A DNA stretch of 64,000 nucleotides. It comes from Amycolatopsis sp. GM8. GTDB lineage: Bacteria; Actinomycetota; Actinomycetes; Mycobacteriales; Pseudonocardiaceae. The translations under genes were made by a program, and so were the position numbers. Below the pieces are notes generated by a model. The model worked only from the letters and a program-made list of their open reading frames with translations, was not told the DNA's origin and searched no databases. This document shows, one piece after another, positions 32,217-40,302 of the stretch; within the stretch, counting starts at the first letter, position 1; each line of letters begins with the position of its first letter. The stretch is from contig NZ_JAJKFK010000002.1 in assembly GCF_021653975.1 (NCBI RefSeq), positions 620,001 through 684,000 on the forward strand. The letters run 5' to 3'.

Positions 32217-35200
32217 CGCTCGGGTCACGGCGTGCACGATCGTCGCGCGCAACTACCTGCCGGCGGCGAAGGTACTGGCCCGGTCCTACCTGGCGCAGCA
32301 TCCCGCCAACGAGTTCGTGATCGCGGTCATCGACGCGCACGACGAGCCGGAGCAGGACGGGTACCGGATCGTCGGCTGGGAGGCCTTCGGGATCGCGGAG
32401 GACGACTACCTCCGGATGGCGACGGCCTACTCGGTCACCGAGCTGGCCACCTCGGTCAAGCCGTACCTGCTGCGGGAACTGCGCCGCGAGAGCGACGTCG
32501 CGATCTACCTCGACCCGGACATCAAGGTGTTCGCGCCGATGCCGGAGATCGCGGAACTCGCGATGGCGCACGGCATCGTGCTCACCCCGCACGTACTCGA
32601 GCCGCTGCCGCGCGACGGCTGCGAGCCCGACGAGGCCGGCATCATGGGCTCGGGCATCTTCAACCTGGGCTTCATCGGCGTGGGCCCCGGCTCCGGCGGC
32701 TTCCTCGACTTCTGGGCCGAGCGGCTCAAGCACGACGCGATCGTCGCCCCCGAGCGGCAGCTGTTCACCGACCAGCGCTGGGTGGACAACGTGCCCGCGC
32801 TGTTCGGTCACCACGTGCTGCGCGACCCGGGTTTCAATGTCGCCTACTGGAACCTGCACGAGCGGCAACTGCGGCGGGAGGCCGACGGCCGGCTGACCGC
32901 GGGCGGCGCCGAGCTGAGGTTCTTCCACTTCAGTGGGTACCGGCCGGAACAGCCGTGGCTGCTCACCCTGTACTGCCAGCGCAAACCGCGGGTCCTGTTG
33001 TCCGCCAACCCGGATCTGCGCGCGCTGTGCGACAGCTACGGCGAGGCGATGCGCGAAGCCGGGTATGCCGAGACGCTCGAAGCCGTGCCGTACGGGTTCA
33101 AGACGTTCGGCGACGGCACCCCGCTGCCGCGGCTCGCGCGCCGCGCGTTCCGCGAGGCGTGGATCAAGGCCGAGCGCAAGAAGAAGCCCCTGCCGCCGCA
33201 CGCCTACGGCGAAGACGGCGGCGAAGCCCTGCGGGAATGGCTGGCGACGCCCAGCGACGAGGCGCAGGCCGCCGCGGGGCTGAACCGGATGACGCTCGCG
33301 GTCTGGTCGGCACGCACCGACCTGCAGACGGCATTCCCGGATCCGACCGGCGGGGACGCCGAGGCGTTCCGCGCGTGGTGCGGGACCTCCGGGCTCAACG
33401 AGGGTGAGCTGGCGGGCTGGGGCGCGCCGGGACGACCGCCCACGCCACGTCCGCCGGACGACGAATTCGGCGTGAACCTGCTCGGCTACCTGACCGCCGA
33501 ACTCGGCGTCGGCGAGATGGGCCGGATCGTGCACGACGCGATCGAGGCGGCCGGCATCCCGATGGTCTCGGTGCTCGAAGAACGCTCGGTGGTCAACCGC
33601 ACCGGCATCGAACGGCCCACCACGATCGGCGACCCGCGGTTCCCGCTCAGCGTGCTCGTCGTCAACGCCGACATGACCCGCGCGCTGCTGGGCAGCCATC
33701 GCGAAGTCGGGCACGACCGGTACCGGATCGGGCTGTGGGCCTGGGAGCTGGAGGACTTCCCCGGCTCGATGCACCACGCGTTCGGGCTGCTCGACGAGGT
33801 CTGGACGATCAGCGACTTCTGCCGGACGGCGTTCGCGAAACATTCGCCGATCCCCGTCAAGACGATCCCGGTGCCGGTCCGCGATCCCGGCGAGCCGGTC
33901 CGCCCGGAGCGCAAGCCCGGTGACCCGGTCCGGTTCCTGTTCGCGTTCGACTTCAACAGCGTCGCCCAGCGCAAGAACCCGTGGGGCACGGTCGCCGCGT
34001 TCAAGAAGGCGTTCCTCAGCCGCGACGACGTGCACCTGACGATCAAGACGATCAACAGCGAGCGGCACCCGCTCGAAGCCGAACGCCTGCGCGCGGCGGT
34101 CGCGGGTGACGAGCGGATCGAGCTGATCGAGCGGTACCTCAGCCTCGACGAGCTGCACAAGCTGTACGAGCGCAGCAGCTGCTACGTGTCCTTGCACCGC
34201 AGTGAGGGCTTCGGCCTCACCGTCGCCGAGGCCATGGCCCGCGCGATGCCGGTCATCTCCACCGACTACTCCAGCACGACGGAGTTCCTCGACGAGCACA
34301 CGGGCTGGCCGGTCCCGTACCGGATGGTGCCGGTCGGCAAGGGCAGCGAGCCGTACGACGCGAACTCGATGTGGGCGGATCCGGATCTCGGCGCCGCCGC
34401 GGCCGCGATGCGGCAGGTCGCCGACGATCCGGCGGAGGCCGCGCGGCGAGGCAGGCAGGCGCGCCGGCACATCCTGCGGACCCGGTCGATGGCGGCCGCC
34501 GCCGAGTGGATCCGCGCCGAGCTGGAAACGGCGTACGGCATCTGGCAGAGCCGGCATGTCGCGCTCGCACCGGAACATCCGCTGACCCCGGTCCGGCAGG
34601 CGGCGGAAGCCCTGCGCTGGCGGCCGGAATCCGAAGCGGCGTCCCGCACTCCGCTGGCGCCGGCCATGCGCAAGGCCGTGCTGCGCGCGATCGACCACTA
34701 CGACGTGCACCAGCGGCGGGTGATGGGCGCCCTGCTCAACGGCACCGAGGACACCGCCGGGCGGCTGCTCGCGCGGCTGGAGTCCATCGAGGCCCGGCTC
34801 GACGACGCGAGCCGCGCGGCCGAGACCGGCCGCCGGGTCAGCGAGCGGATCGAGTCCGTGAAGGGCATCGTCGACCGGCGGCTGAACGCGGTCGAGTCCG
34901 CGCTCGCCGCGCTCCGGGCCGAGGTGCCGGAGAACGAGCTGGCGGTGCGCAACCTCGAAGCCGACCTGACGAAGCTGGCGGACGGTTTCACCGCGGAGCT
35001 GCAGGCGGTCACCGCCTCGACGCACCACATGTTCGAGGCGCGGGACAAGCGGCTCGACCAGGACGAAGCCGCACTGCGGCGGATTTCCGTCGACATGTCG
35101 GCAATGCGCGAAGCGGCCCGGATGGCGCACGCCCCGGTGCCGGGCGACGCCGACGTGGTGCCGTGTGACGTGGGCGCGCTGCTGATGCCGGTCGACGAGG

Positions 35201-35919
35201 TCATGCTCCCGTGGATCGAGTTCCACCGGTCCTGGGAGGACAGCGAGGCCGAGCTGATGACCCGGCTCGCCACCGGGCGCCCCGGCGCGATCGTCGACAT
35301 CGGCGCGCACGTCGGCTACCACACGCTGCGGCTGCTGCGGGCCTGCCCGGACGTGACCCACGCGATCGCGGTCGAGGCGCATCCGGTGAACGCCGAATAC
35401 CTGCGCCGGAATCTGAGGGTCAACCTGCCGGCTTCGACGGCCGGGCTGACGACCGTCGTCGAAGCCGCGGCCTGGGACCACGAGACCACGGTCCGGCTCG
35501 CGCAGGCCTCCCCCGGCAACAGCGGGGACAACCGGGTCAGCGCCGACGGGCCGGGCACCGAGGTCCGCGCGCTGCGGCTCGACGACGTGCCGGAGATCGG
35601 TGCGCAGCCGGTCGCCCTGATCAAGGTGGACCTGCAGGGCCGCGACCACCGGGCGCTGGCCGGGCTCGCCGGCACGCTGCGCCGGGACCGGCCGCACGTC
35701 GTGTGCGAGTTCTGCCCGAGCGCGATCGAAGAGCTGGGCGACGATCCCGCGGCGGTCCTCGCCGGGTACCGCGAGCTGGGCTATCGCCTGGTCGAGGTCG
35801 GTGAGCAGGGGCCGGTCGAGCGGGAGCGCGGCGACGCGGACCTGATCAAGACGGCCAGGGCCAGCGACAAGGAGTTCGTCACGCTCTGGCTCGACCCCGG
35901 GGTGCCCGCCCACCCCTGA
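32209..35919 (+). CDS. Glycosyltransferase-glycosyltransferase-coiled coil-FkbM methyltransferase fusion
   Basis: Protein of 1,236 residues. Residues 1-300: a GT-A-like domain opening TACTIVARNYLPAAKVLARS with the metal motif D102-P-D104. Residues ~421-800: a GT-B family 4-type glycosyltransferase with the EX7E motif E666...E674 (EGFGLTVAEAMA). Residues ~837-975: a charged heptad-like helical stretch. Residues ~980-1230: an FkbM-type SAM methyltransferase (VDIGAHVGYHTLRLL from 1029, acidic E1056 in VEAHP). No membrane segment or signal. It likely builds and O-methylates a glycan at the inner membrane face. Fusion of all four in one chain is unusual. Confidence 0.88.
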   Translation: MADARVTACTIVARNYLPAAKVLARSYLAQHPANEFVIAVIDAHDEPEQDGYRIVGWEAFGIAEDDYLRMATAYSVTELATSVKPYLLRELRRESDVAIYLDPDIKVFAPMPEIAELAMAHGIVLTPHVLEPLPRDGCEPDEAGIMGSGIFNLGFIGVGPGSGGFLDFWAERLKHDAIVAPERQLFTDQRWVDNVPALFGHHVLRDPGFNVAYWNLHERQLRREADGRLTAGGAELRFFHFSGYRPEQPWLLTLYCQRKPRVLLSANPDLRALCDSYGEAMREAGYAETLEAVPYGFKTFGDGTPLPRLARRAFREAWIKAERKKKPLPPHAYGEDGGEALREWLATPSDEAQAAAGLNRMTLAVWSARTDLQTAFPDPTGGDAEAFRAWCGTSGLNEGELAGWGAPGRPPTPRPPDDEFGVNLLGYLTAELGVGEMGRIVHDAIEAAGIPMVSVLEERSVVNRTGIERPTTIGDPRFPLSVLVVNADMTRALLGSHREVGHDRYRIGLWAWELEDFPGSMHHAFGLLDEVWTISDFCRTAFAKHSPIPVKTIPVPVRDPGEPVRPERKPGDPVRFLFAFDFNSVAQRKNPWGTVAAFKKAFLSRDDVHLTIKTINSERHPLEAERLRAAVAGDERIELIERYLSLDELHKLYERSSCYVSLHRSEGFGLTVAEAMARAMPVISTDYSSTTEFLDEHTGWPVPYRMVPVGKGSEPYDANSMWADPDLGAAAAAMRQVADDPAEAARRGRQARRHILRTRSMAAAAEWIRAELETAYGIWQSRHVALAPEHPLTPVRQAAEALRWRPESEAASRTPLAPAMRKAVLRAIDHYDVHQRRVMGALLNGTEDTAGRLLARLESIEARLDDASRAAETGRRVSERIESVKGIVDRRLNAVESALAALRAEVPENELAVRNLEADLTKLADGFTAELQAVTASTHHMFEARDKRLDQDEAALRRISVDMSAMREAARMAHAPVPGDADVVPCDVGALLMPVDEVMLPWIEFHRSWEDSEAELMTRLATGRPGAIVDIGAHVGYHTLRLLRACPDVTHAIAVEAHPVNAEYLRRNLRVNLPASTAGLTTVVEAAAWDHETTVRLAQASPGNSGDNRVSADGPGTEVRALRLDDVPEIGAQPVALIKVDLQGRDHRALAGLAGTLRRDRPHVVCEFCPSAIEELGDDPAAVLAGYRELGYRLVEVGEQGPVERERGDADLIKTARASDKEFVTLWLDPGVPAHP

Positions 35920-35992
35920 TTTGGCAAGCACGAAAAACACCCACCGGTTGTTGGTTACACTCCGAACGAGTGGAAATCTGGACAACCGGGGG

Positions 35993-37360
35993 GTGAGGGC
36001 ACTGGCCGAGTCCGCACTCTCGCAGCCCTCGAAACCCACCCCACCGGAGCGCCCGAAGAAGACGCGCATCGTCTTCATCGACGTCGGCCGCGCGCTGGGC
36101 GCACTGCTCGTCTTCTACAGCCACATCGCGCACGAGTGGATCGAGACCAACGGCGAGAAGGCGCCGTACGTCGACTTCCTCGAGGCGCTGACCAGCGATC
36201 CGATGCACATGGCGAAACAGGGCATCGGCGAGGTCGCGGTCCCGTTCTTCTTCCTGGTCAGCGGGTTCGTGGTGACCCCGATCGCGTTGCGGCAGGGCAT
36301 CCAGCGGTTCTCGGTGAACCGGCTGATCCGGGTGTATGTGCCGATCATCTTCGTGGTGCTGCTGACCACGTTCGTGCTGCTGGTGCACCTGCATCCGCCG
36401 TCGACCGGGCAGCCGCAGACGCTGACCCCGCTCACCGTGCTGACCAACAGCCTGCTGGTGAACTACCTGGTCGTGCCGCAGGTGGTGCTGATCCCGGTCG
36501 CCTGGTCGATGATCGTCGAGGTCCTGTTCTACGTGGTGCTGCTCGCCATGCTGCCGTTGCTGCGCCGCTCGGTGTGGCTGACGATCGCGATCGAGCTGAC
36601 GTTCATCCTCGTCGTGATGCTGACGGCCCGGCAGTTCGGCGCCTCGTACTTCCTGTTCGCGGTGAACGTGTCGTACCTGGCGATCCCGGTCATCGGGCAG
36701 ATCATCTGGGCGACCACGTCGAAGCAGATCCCGCTGTGGGCCGGCGGGGTGTTCGGCGGTGCCGCCTGGGCGCTGTACGTGCTGGGCGACATCATCAACG
36801 TCGGCCGGGTCGACACTTCGTACAACCTGTCGCTGGCCTTCGCGGTGCTCTGCTTCCTGCTGGGCATGTTCGCCGAGCCGAAGCTGCGGCAGCGCAAGGC
36901 ATGGACGGCGTTGTCGGAGCGCAGTTACTCGATCTACCTGCTGCATTCGCTGGTCGCGTTCGTGCTGCTGGACCTGATGCGCCCGCTGATCCCGTTCCCG
37001 ATCGCGCTGGTGCTCGCGATCGCGGCCGTGTTCGGCGTGGTCGAGCTGAGTTACCGGTACGTCGAGCGGCCGAGCCACACCTGGGCGCGTCGGCTGTCGC
37101 ACGGCAAGGAACCCAAGCCGGCGCCGATCCCGGTCAGTGCGGAAATCACCATCGAACTGCCGCCCGTCCCGCCGCGGCCTCGGCCCGCGCCGCGGCCCGC
37201 CCCGCGCAAGCCACCTCGGGCCGATCCGCCGCCGAAACACCAGGCCCAGGTGCCGCGGCCGAACGCGAACGAGGAGACGACGGTCATGCGGCCGGTCCGC
37301 CGGGCAGCGCCCGGTCGCCATGCGGCGCAGCCGCAGCGCAGGGTTACGCCCAACAGGTGA
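35993..37360 (+). CDS. Acyltransferase 3 family membrane protein
   Basis: Polytopic membrane protein of about 455 residues in the acyltransferase-3 family, which moves acetyl or similar groups onto cell-surface sugars. Marks: IVFIDVGRALGALLVFYSH (family RxxA-type N-terminus), VPFFFLVSGFVV, SWSM-like AWSMIVEVLFY, and YSIYLLHSL near the end of about ten helices. The C-terminal ~90 residues are Pro/Arg-rich and cytoplasmic, with EETTVMRPV. The GTG at 35993 is my choice: a TACACT -10-like hexamer at 35956-35961 lies just upstream; a TTG at 35921 is the alternative. It probably decorates the glycan made by the preceding enzyme. Confidence 0.85.
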   Translation: MRALAESALSQPSKPTPPERPKKTRIVFIDVGRALGALLVFYSHIAHEWIETNGEKAPYVDFLEALTSDPMHMAKQGIGEVAVPFFFLVSGFVVTPIALRQGIQRFSVNRLIRVYVPIIFVVLLTTFVLLVHLHPPSTGQPQTLTPLTVLTNSLLVNYLVVPQVVLIPVAWSMIVEVLFYVVLLAMLPLLRRSVWLTIAIELTFILVVMLTARQFGASYFLFAVNVSYLAIPVIGQIIWATTSKQIPLWAGGVFGGAAWALYVLGDIINVGRVDTSYNLSLAFAVLCFLLGMFAEPKLRQRKAWTALSERSYSIYLLHSLVAFVLLDLMRPLIPFPIALVLAIAAVFGVVELSYRYVERPSHTWARRLSHGKEPKPAPIPVSAEITIELPPVPPRPRPAPRPAPRKPPRADPPPKHQAQVPRPNANEETTVMRPVRRAAPGRHAAQPQRRVTPNR

Positions 37361-37438
37361 GATTGGCCGTGTCGCGCAACCTCATCCCCGCCCGCTGCGC
37401 CTTCTGAGTGAGCATCGGGGGCGGAAGGGGGCCCAGAG

Positions 37439-37525
37439 ATGTGGGTTCAGATCGCGATTCTCGTCGTAGTGGCCGTGGTGTTCCTGGTACGGCTGGTGGC
37501 CCGGCTGCGCTCACCGGGCAAGTAG
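37439..37525 (+). CDS. 28-residue single-helix membrane peptide
   Basis: The frame ATG...TAG encodes 28 residues: an all-hydrophobic helix (WVQIAILVVVAVVFLVRLV) and a basic tail RLRSPGK. GGAAGGGGG lies about 8 bases upstream, a good ribosome site. It is too short for most gene finders. Its stop abuts the stop of the convergent NarL regulator and both share one palindrome. Positive-inside and helix length suit a small inner-membrane protein; role unknown. It could be an artefact, but the ribosome site and topology support it. Confidence 0.55.
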   Translation: MWVQIAILVVVAVVFLVRLVARLRSPGK

Positions 37526-37534
37526 CTACTTGCC
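37517..37534. terminator. Palindrome spanning two convergent stop codons
   Basis: GGCAAGTAG-CTACTTGCC is a perfect 18-base palindrome centred exactly between the TAG of the small peptide gene and the TAG of the NarL regulator. As RNA it cannot close a tight loop, so it may act as a pause or weak bidirectional terminator, or be a by-product of both genes ending in Gly-Lys-stop. Confidence 0.35.
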
Positions 37535-38191
37535 GGGTTTGACCAGGCCCGATTCGTAGGCCAGCACCACGAGCTGGGCGCGGTCGCGCGCGCCGACCTT
37601 CGTCATGATCCGGCTGACGTGGGTGCGCGCGGTGGCCGTGGAGATGACCAGCTGGGCGGCGATCTCGTCGTTGGACAGCCCGCCCGCGACGAGTGCCAGT
37701 ACCTCGCGCTCGCGGCCGGTGATCTGCTCGACCGCGCGGGTGTCGACGCGCCGGTTCTCCGGGCGGCCGACGAACTCGGCAATGAGCCGCCGGGTGACCG
37801 TCGGGGCGAGCAGGGACTCGCCGTCGGCGACGACACGCAGCGCCCGCAGCAGCTCGACCGGCTCGGTGTCCTTCAACAGGAACCCGCTCGCCCCCGCGCG
37901 CAGCGCGTCGTAGACGTACTCGTCGATGTCGAACGTGGTCAGGACCAGCACCTTCACCGCCGCCAGCGCCGGATCGGCGGTGATCCGGCGGGTCGCTTCG
38001 AGGCCGTCCATACCGGGCATGCGGATGTCCATCACGACGACGTCCGGCCGGTGCCGCGTGGCCAGTTCGACCGCTTCGCCGCCATCGTTCGCCTCGCCGC
38101 AGACCTCGAACCCGTCCTCGGTCTCCAGCAGCACCCGGAATCCCGCGCGCACCAGCGCCTGGTCGTCGGCGAGCACCACGCGAATCGTCAT
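37526..38191 (-). CDS. NarL/LuxR-type response regulator
   Basis: Protein of 221 residues. The receiver has D9-D10, phosphoacceptor D55 (VVVMDIRMPG), LTTF and KDTEP around the conserved Lys. A LuxR helix-turn-helix follows with LTGREREVLALVAGGLSNDEIAAQLVISTATARTHVSRIM read in segments from ~150 to 200. Its start overlaps the stop of the kinase gene by 4 bases, so both are made together. Targets unknown. Confidence 0.96.
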   Translation of the reverse strand: MTIRVVLADDQALVRAGFRVLLETEDGFEVCGEANDGGEAVELATRHRPDVVVMDIRMPGMDGLEATRRITADPALAAVKVLVLTTFDIDEYVYDALRAGASGFLLKDTEPVELLRALRVVADGESLLAPTVTRRLIAEFVGRPENRRVDTRAVEQITGREREVLALVAGGLSNDEIAAQLVISTATARTHVSRIMTKVGARDRAQLVVLAYESGLVKPGK

Positions 38192-39324
38192 CGCCCCTCC
38201 TCATGGACGGGCAGTTCCGCCCGGACCTCGAAACCACCGTCGACCGGCGCCGCCCGTACGGTGCCGCCGAGCGCCGCCGCGCGCTCGGACATCCCGCGCA
38301 GGCCGTTGCCCGGCGCCGGCGCCCCGGCGTCGCGGCCGTTGTCGCGGATCCGCACCGACAGCATCCCGTTCGACCGCCCGAACGATACGTCCACTTCGGA
38401 CGGTTCGTGGGCGTGCCGGACGACGTTGGTCAGCGACTCCTGCAGGATGCGGTACGCGGCGCCGTCGACCGGGGCGGGCAGCTCCCCCGGCGCGCCGTGC
38501 AACCGGACGGTCAGCCCGGTCGCCCGCGCGTGGTCGAGCAGCTCGTCGAGCTGGCGCAGGCTCGGCGCCGGGCCGAGTCCTTGGCCCGACCTCAGCACGG
38601 CGACCGTCGCCCGCAGGTCGGCCAGCGCCGACGCGCTCGCCTCCTTGATCGCCCGCAGCGCCTCGACCGCCTGTTCCGGCCGCCGGTCCGCGACATGCGC
38701 GGCGACCCCGGCCTGCACGTTGATCATCGCGAGGCTGTGCGCGACCACGTCGTGCACCTCGCGCGCGATCCGCAACCGCTCCTGCTCGGCCATCCGGTAC
38801 TGGTGCTCGGCCGCCCGCTCGCGCGCGGCGCGGATCGCCGCACCCCGGTTCCGCGCCGCGGTCCCGATGCCGATGACCGCCGTCAGCCACACCACGATCA
38901 GCGCCGCGCTGGCGTTGAACAAGAACGCGCCACCGGTCGCGAAATGCACGCCGACCGCGACGAGCAGCGCACCGACCGCGGCGATCGTGGCGACCAGCGG
39001 GCCACGACGGCGGGTCAGCACGAACAGCGCGATCGTCGGCAACACGAGCGCCGGCCCGTTCGGATAGTCCGACCAGTAGTACGCCAGGACCGCGCAGTAC
39101 ACGACGACGAACACGGGCAGCGGGAACCGGCGGACGAGCAGCAGCGGGAGGGCGGCCGCGGCGAGCCAGCCGTAGCCGAGGGCGTCGAGTGGGTGGGCGC
39201 TGCCCTGGAAGTGACCGGCGGCCGTGGTCACGCCGAGCACGAAAGCCATGGGCACGACCGTCAGCACCACGTCGCCCGCGAACCGGTTCCCTCGCCACAC
39301 GCTTCCAGAAGCTACGGCACTCAC
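38188..39324 (-). CDS. NarL-pair sensor histidine kinase (HisKA_3 type)
   Basis: Kinase of 378 residues with five or six membrane helices (~15-155), a short dimerisation helix with phosphoacceptor H191 (REVHDVVAHSLAM), and an ATPase ending GNGLRGMSERAAALGG. The membrane part has only short loops, so it probably senses inside the membrane, like actinomycete DesK-type kinases. GTG start, no clear Shine-Dalgarno. The promoter should lie in the 36 bases before the MmyB-like gene or within it. Confidence 0.93.
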   Translation of the reverse strand: MSAVASGSVWRGNRFAGDVVLTVVPMAFVLGVTTAAGHFQGSAHPLDALGYGWLAAAALPLLLVRRFPLPVFVVVYCAVLAYYWSDYPNGPALVLPTIALFVLTRRRGPLVATIAAVGALLVAVGVHFATGGAFLFNASAALIVVWLTAVIGIGTAARNRGAAIRAARERAAEHQYRMAEQERLRIAREVHDVVAHSLAMINVQAGVAAHVADRRPEQAVEALRAIKEASASALADLRATVAVLRSGQGLGPAPSLRQLDELLDHARATGLTVRLHGAPGELPAPVDGAAYRILQESLTNVVRHAHEPSEVDVSFGRSNGMLSVRIRDNGRDAGAPAPGNGLRGMSERAAALGGTVRAAPVDGGFEVRAELPVHEEGR

Positions 39325-39360
39325 CAGCGCCGCGCGTCGGTCGAAAAGCGGCTTTCGCGC

Positions 39361-40200
39361 CTACGACCAGTACCGGCAGAGCTTCTGCTCGGTCGCCTCG
39401 TCGGTGGGCACCCAGGTGGTCAGCCGCGTCTCGGACCGGCGGCCGAACCACATGTGCGTGTTTTCGAACGACAACAGCCCGGCCTCGGGATGCAGAATCC
39501 GCTTCGCGTGGTTGACCATGGGCTCCACGTCATGCCGGTTCCACAGTGTCGCGAACTCCGCCGACTCCCGCCGTAACCGCTTGACCAGCTGTTTCCACGC
39601 CGGTTCGCCGACATGCTCGGCCATCATCGCGCGCAGCTGCGCGACCGAGCGGGGCACGGCGGTGTCCCAGTCCTGCATTCTCGCCCGCCAGCCCGGGTTG
39701 GTGAAGCACTGCAGCAGCGAGTTGCGCTCCTCGAACGGCAGGTCGTCGACGTCGAGCAGCCAGTTGAAGACCCGGTTGTAGGCGAGGATGTCGGTGCGCG
39801 CGTTGTACACCGCCGCCGGGTACGGCTCGAGTTTCGCCAGCATCGCGTGGATGGCCGGGGTGACTGCTTTGCATTCCCGGTCCATGGGCGGCTCGGGCGC
39901 GCCGGCCAGGGTGAACAGGTGCGCGCGCTCGTACGGGTCCAGCCGTAGCGTGTCCGCGACCGCCTGCAGGACCTGCTCGGAGGCATTGATGTCCCGGCCC
40001 TGTTCGAGCCACGTGTACCAGGTGACTCCGACGCCCGCGAGCTGCGCGACCTCTTCGCGGCGCAGGCCCGGCGTGCGGCGGCGGCCGAAGACCGGCAGGC
40101 CGACCTGCTCCGGCGTGATCCGCTCGCGGCGGCTGCGCAGGAACCCGGCCAGCTCACGGCGGCGGATGACGTCCGCGGAGACAGGTACGGCAGTGGTCAT
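39361..40200 (-). CDS. XRE-family regulator with MmyB-like ligand domain
   Basis: Protein of 279 residues. The N-terminal helix-turn-helix (~15-75) has RRTPGLRREEVAQLAGVGVTWYTWLEQGRDI, the signature of MmyB-type regulators; the C-terminal ~190 residues are the PAS-like MmyB domain (AILAYN... WLLDVDDLPFEERN, NTHMWFGRR). It is divergent from an MFS exporter with two identical palindromes between them, so it probably represses both. The ATG at 40200 is used; a longer frame to 40218 adds six residues. Confidence 0.92.
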   Translation of the reverse strand: MTTAVPVSADVIRRRELAGFLRSRRERITPEQVGLPVFGRRRTPGLRREEVAQLAGVGVTWYTWLEQGRDINASEQVLQAVADTLRLDPYERAHLFTLAGAPEPPMDRECKAVTPAIHAMLAKLEPYPAAVYNARTDILAYNRVFNWLLDVDDLPFEERNSLLQCFTNPGWRARMQDWDTAVPRSVAQLRAMMAEHVGEPAWKQLVKRLRRESAEFATLWNRHDVEPMVNHAKRILHPEAGLLSFENTHMWFGRRSETRLTTWVPTDEATEQKLCRYWS

Positions 40201-40225
40201 GATGCCACTGTCACACAAGCGTCAG

Positions 40226-40276
40226 CCTGGTACCAGGTAGTTCCAGTACCCGGATACAAGGGCTCCTGGTACCAGG
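40226..40276. promoter_or_regulatory. Twin operators CCTGGTACCAGG between MmyB-like regulator and MFS exporter
   Basis: The perfect 12-base palindrome CCTGGTACCAGG occurs at 40226-40237 and again at 40265-40276, 39 bases apart centre to centre. A degenerate copy (CCAGTACC) lies between. The first copy covers the likely -35 region of the regulator gene; the second lies 27 bases before the exporter ATG. Confidence 0.75.
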
Positions 40277-40302
40277 GTCCAGGGCGCCGGATCGTGGTAT
40301 TC

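Noticed and set aside
32179-36078. 1,299-codon frame antisense to the giant glycosyltransferase
   Set aside because: Composition (Arg/His/Asp/Gln-rich) is the mirror of the real GC-rich gene; no motifs or ribosome site.
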